Below the pieces are notes generated by a model. The model was not told the origin of the DNA and made no database searches. It was given only the letters and a program-made list of their open reading frames with translations. Below, one piece after another: positions 7,731-12,587 of a stretch of 12,587 nt of DNA. This stretch comes from Candidatus Hydrogenedentota bacterium. GTDB lineage: Bacteria; Hydrogenedentota; Hydrogenedentia; Hydrogenedentales; CAITNO01. Position numbers and translations under genes: made by a program. How positions within the stretch are numbered: the stretch's first letter is position 1; the number at the start of each line of letters is the position of its first letter. The stretch is taken from assembly GCA_007118765.1 (NCBI GenBank), contig SKQZ01000088.1, forward strand, positions 1-12,587, given 5' to 3'.

Positions 7731-8345
7731 TTATGCGTTTTTGAGAATGCCGCGTTCTTGAAGGTAGGCGATGACCAGTCCGACGCATTGCTCCACATCA
7801 TGCTCGGCGGCGTTTAGCGTCAGTTCGGCATTCTCCGGCGCCTCGTAGGGAGCGCTGATACCGGTAAACTCCGGGATGTCGCCGCTGCGCGCCTTCTTGT
7901 ACAGTCCTTTGGGGTCACGTTCCTCACACACTTCTACGGGGCAGTGCACATAGATTTCAATAAACCCGTCGCCACATAAAGACCGCGCTTTGTCCCGGTC
8001 GGCACGATACGGAGAAATGAAGGCTGTACTGACAATCATGCCGGCATCCATGAACAAAGCGGCTACTTCACCGATGCGACGAATGTTTTCTTCGCGGTCC
8101 TCAGGGGAAAAGCCCAGGTCCTTGTTCAGCCCATGCCGTATGTTGTCCCCATCCAACACATAGGTCTGGCAGCCGTGCTCAAATAATACCGCCTGCAGGG
8201 CCTGCGCGATGGTTGATTTGCCCGACGCGGACAGGCCGGTAAACCATAGCACGGCGCCGCCGTGACCATTGCCGGCTTCGCGATCTTGACGGGTAACGGT
8301 TTCATGATGCCATGTGATATTGGTGGCTTTGATTTTCTCTACCAT
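7731..8345 (-). CDS. cysC: Adenylylsulfate (APS) kinase
   Basis: CysC phosphorylates adenosine 5'-phosphosulfate with ATP to make PAPS, the activated sulfate used for reduction or sulfation in the cytoplasm. The protein has 204 residues, near the usual 200. It carries the P-loop GLSASGKST (37-45), LDGDNIRHGLNKDLGF (64-79), FISPYR with the active-site Ser111, and the CPVEVCEERDPKGLYKKAR lid segment (135-153), all hallmarks of the family. The N-terminal NITWHHE is also typical. The start at 8345 has GGAG at 8351-8354, 5 nt upstream. It stands alone: no ATP sulfurylase (CysD/CysN or Sat) or PAPS reductase is in the window, so it may work with distant genes or feed a sulfotransferase. It is divergent from the small Arg-rich gene across 208 bp. 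Confidence 0.96.
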   Translation of the reverse strand: MVEKIKATNITWHHETVTRQDREAGNGHGGAVLWFTGLSASGKSTIAQALQAVLFEHGCQTYVLDGDNIRHGLNKDLGFSPEDREENIRRIGEVAALFMDAGMIVSTAFISPYRADRDKARSLCGDGFIEIYVHCPVEVCEERDPKGLYKKARSGDIPEFTGISAPYEAPENAELTLNAAEHDVEQCVGLVIAYLQERGILKNA

Positions 8346-8465
8346 CTCATCTCCATTTCTTTCGTTTGGGAAAAAGCAAAATCTTATCGGTGGGTCACAC
8401 AGGAGTATACCCTAAGCGACCATACAATTCCTAGCATAACAATCGGAACAGGAATGCTTGACAAG

Positions 8466-8494
8466 TTGCAGTATCGGTCACAGACCGATATAAT
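8466..8494 (+). promoter_or_regulatory. Candidate promoter for the small Arg-rich gene
   Basis: TATAAT (-10, 8489-8494) is a perfect consensus box. TTGCAG (-35, 8466-8471) lies exactly 17 bp upstream but matches only 3/6. Start would fall near 8501, about 50 nt before the ATG at 8554. A TTGACA at 8458-8463 is nearby but 25 bp away, too far to pair with this -10. No strong promoter was seen for cysC on the other strand of this 208-bp gap. Confidence 0.5.
8473..8489. promoter_or_regulatory. Perfect 7-3-7 palindrome inside the promoter spacer
   Basis: ATCGGTC-ACA-GACCGAT is a perfect inverted repeat with 7-bp arms. It fills the spacer between the -35 and -10 boxes and touches the -10. That placement is classic for a repressor operator, or for a MerR-type activator when the spacer is longer. 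Which protein binds is unknown. Confidence 0.55.
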
Positions 8495-8553
8495 CAGGTC
8501 GGTGTCGGTGGTTGTAAAATCAGTGCAAGTGGAACCGATGAGAGGGACATAAC

Positions 8554-8784
8554 ATGCGTGATGACGTGCGGCCGGGGTTTTACAAAGACAAGGCGGGGAA
8601 ATGGCAGGTAGACAGGCGTAGCGGTGTTGATCGCCGCCAAGTGAATCGTGATATGCCCGTTGAACATGAACGGCGCAAAATGTTCCGCCGCCAAGTGGAT
8701 CGCGAGCAGTATGAACGGGAGCATAAAATCATGATTGAAGATGCACTCGCCGATTTCGCGGAAGAGCATGACGGACATCTATAG
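8554..8784 (+). CDS. Small Arg-rich, highly charged protein of unknown function
   Basis: This 76-residue protein was not recognised. It is extremely charged and has no Cys, signal peptide or membrane segment. The N-terminal half is basic and holds DRRSGVDRRQ. An imperfect 18-residue internal repeat follows: RRQVNR at about 27-32 and RRQVDR at about 45-50, each followed by Glu/Arg-rich sequence. The last 20 residues are acidic (EDALADFAEEHD), so the protein is charge-polarised. AGAGGGA at 8541-8547, 6 nt from the ATG, is a good ribosome site, and a promoter with an operator-like palindrome lies just upstream; together they support a real gene. Similar DRR-rich short stretches occur in many bacterial proteins without a settled function; nucleic-acid or anionic-partner binding is only a guess. 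AraD follows after 98 bp on the same strand. Confidence 0.75.
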   Translation: MRDDVRPGFYKDKAGKWQVDRRSGVDRRQVNRDMPVEHERRKMFRRQVDREQYEREHKIMIEDALADFAEEHDGHL

Positions 8785-8803
8785 CTGGTAGTTCACAAAC
8801 AGT

Positions 8804-8920
8804 GCGTTCGCAACGCCAATTCAAGGTTGGCCTTGTCGAATAGTCATAGCCCGTATTTTCTATGGAGCAGGAAACCCATCTTATGTATCAGACGCTGCAA
8901 GAACGCGTTTGCAACGCCAA
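8804..8920 (+). repeat. Pair of 16-bp direct repeats flanking the araD start
   Basis: GCGTTCGCAACGCCAA (8804-8819) recurs as GCGTTTGCAACGCCAA (8905-8920), 15 of 16 bases identical and 101 bp apart. One copy is in the gap before araD, the other in codons 8-13 of araD. The first copy holds a GCGTT-CGC-AACGC hairpin (8804-8816). The 77-200 bp around them hold no other clear terminator or promoter. It could be a local duplication, a paired binding site or chance. Confidence 0.5.
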
Positions 8921-9572
8921 CATTGTGCTTAAAAACGAAGGGCTCGTATTTCAAACATGGGGCAACGCCAGTGCGGTAGACCGGGATTTGGGCGTGGTTG
9001 CCATCAAACCGAGCGGCGTGGATTATGCCGATCTCACCCCGGCACATATCCCCGTGGTGAATTTGCAGGGCAACACCGTAAACGGCGATCTCCGCCCGTC
9101 CGTGGATTTGCCATCCCATCTGGCGTTGTACGATGCTTTCCCTGAGATTGGCGGGATCATTCATACCCATTCACATTACGCCACGTGCTTTGCCCAGGCC
9201 CGCAGGGAACTCCCCTGTTTCGGCACCACCCACGCCGATTATTTTTACGGGGCCATTCCGCTGACAGCGCCGCCAGACCCCGAACAAACCCGGGATAACT
9301 ACGAATGGAACACGGGGACGATCATTGTTGAGACCTTTCGCAATCGCCCGCCCTTGTCATGTCCCGCTGTATTGGTGGCGGGGCACGGCCCCTTTGTCTG
9401 GGGCGCGACGCTGGAGGCTGCGGTGGAAAATGCCTGCGTCTTGGAGGAACTGGCGCGCATGGCCGCGCACACACTGGCGCTGAATGGTGATGCCGTACCG
9501 TTGGAGTCGCATCTGCTGGATAAACATTTTCTCCGCAAACATGGCGAGGGCGCCTATTATGGCCAACGGTAG
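8883..9572 (+). CDS. araD: L-ribulose-5-phosphate 4-epimerase (class II aldolase family)
   Basis: AraD converts L-ribulose 5-phosphate to D-xylulose 5-phosphate by a retro-aldol step on a bound Zn ion, feeding pentoses into the pentose phosphate pathway. The 229 residues align from end to end with the E. coli enzyme (231). Visible are TWGNASAVDRD, IKPSGVDY, the metal region Asp75 with HTH (His94, His96) and His168 in GHGPFVWG, the catalytic-type Asp119 in GTTHADYFYG, YEWNTG, and the C-terminal DKHFLRKHG...AYYGQ with the Tyr that completes a neighbour's active site. I chose ATG 8883 over ATG 8862 because it matches the E. coli N-terminus and has AGGAAA at 8869-8874. UlaF/SgbE-type epimerases are close relatives, so the sugar could be an ascorbate or xylulose derivative. 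No araA or araB is present. It overlaps the GH13 gene by 14 bp. Confidence 0.93.
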   Translation: MYQTLQERVCNANIVLKNEGLVFQTWGNASAVDRDLGVVAIKPSGVDYADLTPAHIPVVNLQGNTVNGDLRPSVDLPSHLALYDAFPEIGGIIHTHSHYATCFAQARRELPCFGTTHADYFYGAIPLTAPPDPEQTRDNYEWNTGTIIVETFRNRPPLSCPAVLVAGHGPFVWGATLEAAVENACVLEELARMAAHTLALNGDAVPLESHLLDKHFLRKHGEGAYYGQR

Positions 9573-12500
9573 CGGCAACACGCGCATCTGTGTTTTCATC
9601 TGGCTGCCGGCGCTGACGTTCGTGACATGGATGGCCGCCGCCGGCGCGGCAGAAAGCAACCGCATGGCATACACTGTGGATGAGCGAGGCTGGCTGCAGG
9701 ATGCGCATCGTTCCGAACCCATACTGATATCGGGGGATGCGTGGCCCGCAGACATACGGGTGGATGACACTTGGTTTATGAGCCAGGAGCAGAACGTTTC
9801 CATTTCCCGGGCAACCCTTGAAACGGGCGAATTGGTTGTCAGTTATACATTGGATGACACCGGAACACTCACGTGGCGACATACACCTTTTCCGGCACTG
9901 GGCGAATACGCATGGTTACGCACGCTGACATACGAAAATACAACGGAGGCAACGCAAGACGTCACCAATGCGCGCATGTATGTGCGACCGAGCACGTCCA
10001 CTATCCGTCAGACATGGAATCCAAGCCCCTTTTACATGGCGCGTTGCGGGGATAATGCAATAGTCGCCGTTGCCTATAAAGGGACGACCGACCGCTATTA
10101 CCCGTCAACACGCAATGACGACATCGGACACACCATACAAGCGTGTTGGCGGCTTGCCCCGGGCGCGTCTGCCCTGATTGAAGCACAGGGCGTATGGGTC
10201 CGTGAATTCGATAACGGAGTGACGCTGGATGGGCGTGCGTGGAACGAAGCATTTCGCGAAGAAGCCCGGCGCTGGTATGAGGCCATTGGGCTGCGCGTAC
10301 CCCCCGGCATGCCCGACTGGGCACAGGAAATGATTCTCTATGAATACAGTGGCGGCGGGCATATTGATTCTCGGTTCAGCGATACCGGCGGTTTTCAGCG
10401 GCTGGCAAAACAAACGGATTATCTGGCGGCCCTTGGAATTTCCGCCGTGTGGCTGCAAGCGATACACAAGCATAAAACGCCGCCCAATCCCGTGGCAGGT
10501 GGCTGGAACCTCTACGGTCCCCGCGATGTCATGAAGGTGGACGACATACTGGGCGGCGAAGAAGCGTTGCTCATGCTTTGTGACGGACTGCACGACGCCG
10601 GGATTCATATTCTTGGTGAAACCGTGCCTCATGGCGGACACAGCGTCCAGGCGAAGGCATTGCCGGAATGGTGGAGTTATGAACGAGACGGGACAGCACG
10701 TCGAAACTGGGGCGGCTGCGGCATGGACTACGCTTCGCCCGAATGGCAGCGCATTTTGGCCGAAAGCATGGCATGGCAAGCCCGTACCTTTGGCTTCGCA
10801 GGCTGCCGCATTGACGTGGCCGACGGTTCCGGGCCGAACTGGAACTCACCACGGACCAACCATGCTTCCTATTCCACGCTGGGAGGTGCAATAGAACTCC
10901 TGGAAGCATTGCACGAGGCCATGAGCGCGTATACCCCCTACCCCATTCTCATTCCCGAGGCCTTCGACCAAGTGGAGTATTTTGCCATCACCCCGGTGGG
11001 ATACGGTCATGATTTTTGGATGTTTGTCGCGAACCAAGTGCAACCGCTGGCGAATGACCCGACCGCGATGGCTGCAACGCTGCGTGATTATCTCGAACGC
11101 GAACGTGGCGCACTTCCCCACGGCGCACTCACATTGCGGACATTAAACAACCACGATACGGTGTGCGAAGCAGGGCGTGTGCATCAGCGCTTTGGGGTCG
11201 GACTTGCCCGCGCTCTGCACGGCGTATGCCTGATGATCCCCGGAATTCCCATGCTGTATCAAGAACAGGAAATTGGCGATTGGTTTGCCCTGCGCGACAT
11301 GCACTGGGCACGTCGAAGCATTCCGGAGTTCATCGCCGACAGCGTGGATTATCACGGCGTGACCTTTGCGCCGGGTGTGTTTACGTGTTTGCGCGGCGAT
11401 GCCGAACAGGGCTATGCCCTCGGCATGAGCAATCTTTCGGGCATACCGGTCACCGATACAGTACGGTTCTCAGAGTGGATATCACTGGATGACGGCACGG
11501 TGGTATATGACGGTGTGAGCGGCAATACGGCGCGGATATCCGACAATTCCTTCCCATGGACCTTGGCGCCCTATGAAACCGCTCTCATGCGGGTGGGCAA
11601 TGCGCCCCGGACGCTAAACATCCCCGCATATTCGCCTGACACAACAGACAATGCCACGCTGGCCGCCGACTCTGCGTGTCCGTTTCCCATACTCGACGAA
11701 GGCGAATTGCTTCTGGACTGGGGCGCCATGCGTGTGCGCATGGAGGCCGGGGCTTCTGGGTGGCGTCTTGGCGCAGACGACGGCGAAGGGCAAACCTATG
11801 TCAATGACCACGCCGAACTAAGAATACGCCCTGCGGATACCGGACTTCGCTGCGTATTTCATTTTACGGCCACGGCCAATCATGACTGGCCTGAACTTGT
11901 GGTTGAAGGCGCACACACATGGCAGGTATCCGCACGTACCGCCGTGTTGCATGATTATGTGTTGCGACGCCATTACCCGTGGCCGGATGATACAGACTAT
12001 GTATGGGACAGCAGCATGTACTGGGGCCCGGTTCCGGGACACAAACTCTATCAGAAAAAGTCGCCCACGGGCCGCCTTTGGGAGTCCGTTATCGAACCGT
12101 TGCACCCTGCCGCGCCGGGGGTTCAATTTCGCGATGCCGCCGACCGCCGCGTAACACTACATGGGATTAAAACGAATGTGAAGAATATGTTGCTGTATGA
12201 TCAGGCGGACGAAAGCACGCATGTATTACGGTTGGCATTCCGGGGTCACGACACCACATTGGCGCCCCATGTTGCCGGCACCGGCTTGGGAAATCCCTAT
12301 ATCTTGCAATCTCCGCCGCCCGACGACAACCGTGTCTATGAAGTCGGATTCGTCATCACCACCGCCACGGAAAACACGGAGTTGGACGCCCAGATAGTTG
12401 ATGCGCCCCGGCTGCCCACTGACCGTGCGGGATACCGCATGCGCGTGTATGGCGAGAACAGTCAACACAATCACCAGTTGGGCGCCGTGTTGCCACAACC

Positions 12501-12587
12501 GGGTCGTGTGGTATGGACAGACCTTCGTTTCCCCGATGGCCGGCACCGCATCCAATTCACCATGCGCCACAGCGAATCCAGCCCCGA
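9559..12587 (+). CDS. Secreted GH13-type glycoside hydrolase, large, cut by right window edge
   Basis: The frame is open from the ATG at 9559 to the end of the window: 1009 codons, no stop. GAGGG at 9546-9550, 8 nt before the ATG, supports this start; ATG 9541 in the same frame is possible. Residues 1-31 form a Sec signal peptide with an alanine-rich cleavage region. An N-terminal beta-sandwich-like part (about 36-250) precedes a TIM barrel that begins near MILYEYSGG (258). GH13 landmarks: CRIDVADG with nucleophile-type Asp419, IPEAF with acid/base-type Glu467, and LNNHDT with stabiliser-type Asp533. All three catalytic residues are present. Region I is aberrant (ETVPHGGH, about 355-362, where D-x-V-x-N-H is usual). 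A beta C-domain ends near 680. Residues 690-1009 are Trp/Tyr-rich, look like further beta modules, and are unassigned. It probably cleaves alpha-glucosidic polymers outside the cytoplasm; substrate unknown. Overlap with araD suggests co-translation. Confidence 0.88.
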   Translation, partial: MANGSGNTRICVFIWLPALTFVTWMAAAGAAESNRMAYTVDERGWLQDAHRSEPILISGDAWPADIRVDDTWFMSQEQNVSISRATLETGELVVSYTLDDTGTLTWRHTPFPALGEYAWLRTLTYENTTEATQDVTNARMYVRPSTSTIRQTWNPSPFYMARCGDNAIVAVAYKGTTDRYYPSTRNDDIGHTIQACWRLAPGASALIEAQGVWVREFDNGVTLDGRAWNEAFREEARRWYEAIGLRVPPGMPDWAQEMILYEYSGGGHIDSRFSDTGGFQRLAKQTDYLAALGISAVWLQAIHKHKTPPNPVAGGWNLYGPRDVMKVDDILGGEEALLMLCDGLHDAGIHILGETVPHGGHSVQAKALPEWWSYERDGTARRNWGGCGMDYASPEWQRILAESMAWQARTFGFAGCRIDVADGSGPNWNSPRTNHASYSTLGGAIELLEALHEAMSAYTPYPILIPEAFDQVEYFAITPVGYGHDFWMFVANQVQPLANDPTAMAATLRDYLERERGALPHGALTLRTLNNHDTVCEAGRVHQRFGVGLARALHGVCLMIPGIPMLYQEQEIGDWFALRDMHWARRSIPEFIADSVDYHGVTFAPGVFTCLRGDAEQGYALGMSNLSGIPVTDTVRFSEWISLDDGTVVYDGVSGNTARISDNSFPWTLAPYETALMRVGNAPRTLNIPAYSPDTTDNATLAADSACPFPILDEGELLLDWGAMRVRMEAGASGWRLGADDGEGQTYVNDHAELRIRPADTGLRCVFHFTATANHDWPELVVEGAHTWQVSARTAVLHDYVLRRHYPWPDDTDYVWDSSMYWGPVPGHKLYQKKSPTGRLWESVIEPLHPAAPGVQFRDAADRRVTLHGIKTNVKNMLLYDQADESTHVLRLAFRGHDTTLAPHVAGTGLGNPYILQSPPPDDNRVYEVGFVITTATENTELDAQIVDAPRLPTDRAGYRMRVYGENSQHNHQLGAVLPQPGRVVWTDLRFPDGRHRIQFTMRHSESSP

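Noticed and set aside
7582..7788. 68-codon minus-strand frame spanning the end of cysC and the gap after it
   Set aside because: It starts inside cysC without a supporting ribosome site and ends over the PilT-like promoter; Arg/Ser-rich composition without motifs.
8458..8494. TTGACA and TATAAT as one promoter
   Set aside because: Both boxes are perfect, but 25 bp apart; sigma70 needs about 16-18. The TTGCAG at 8466 gives the right spacing.
8829..8842. CAAGG/CCTTG hairpin before araD as a terminator
   Set aside because: The stem is only 5 bp and no T-run follows.
10105..10779. 224-codon open frame antisense to the GH13 gene
   Set aside because: The plus-strand frame is continuous for over 1000 codons with GH13 motifs; the antisense frame has none.

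Overview
The window looks like chromosomal DNA from a Gram-negative (diderm) bacterium with moderately high GC. The evidence is a lipoprotein with a lipobox, an outer-membrane beta-barrel protein ending in an aromatic residue, and a type IV pilus-type ATPase. The mix of genes (YhaM-like nuclease, extended PilT-like ATPase, TPR/CsgG-like lipoprotein plus PorV-like barrel) would fit a little-cultivated lineage such as Hydrogenedentota or a PVC-related phylum. That placement is a guess from gene flavour, not something the sequence proves. No tRNA, rRNA, CRISPR array, insertion sequence or phage gene was seen.

Layout, left to right. (1) The N-terminal 424 codons of recG lie on the minus strand and run off the left edge. 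(2) Divergent to recG is a two-gene plus-strand operon: a lipoprotein with TPR-like, Ig-like and CsgG/FlgT-like parts, then an outer-membrane barrel protein. The two genes overlap by 32 bp, and the barrel gene starts at TTG. (3) Converging on that operon with a 2-bp gap are minus-strand genes: yhaM (OB fold plus HD-domain exoribonuclease), a PilT-like ATPase with an extra N-terminal domain of about 136 residues, and cysC (APS kinase). Each has its own intergenic region. (4) Divergent from cysC, on the plus strand, are a small Arg-rich protein of unknown function, an AraD-type L-ribulose-5-phosphate 4-epimerase, and a very large secreted GH13-type glycoside hydrolase that runs off the right edge. 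The last two overlap by 14 bp.

How the genes fit together. The lipoprotein and barrel form a clear co-translated envelope module. AraD and the GH13 enzyme form a second coupled pair that points to carbohydrate use. RecG (replication and recombination repair), YhaM (3'-5' RNA/DNA trimming), the PilT-like motor and CysC look like independent genes. Two intergenic regions (7525-7730 and 8346-8553) hold convincing sigma70-type promoters and palindromes placed like operators, and they share a short CGGTCAC word. Nothing here is clearly a wholly new system. The best leads are the lipoprotein/barrel module, the extended PilT-like ATPase with an altered Asp box, and the GH13 protein with a degenerate region I and a long unassigned C-terminal part.
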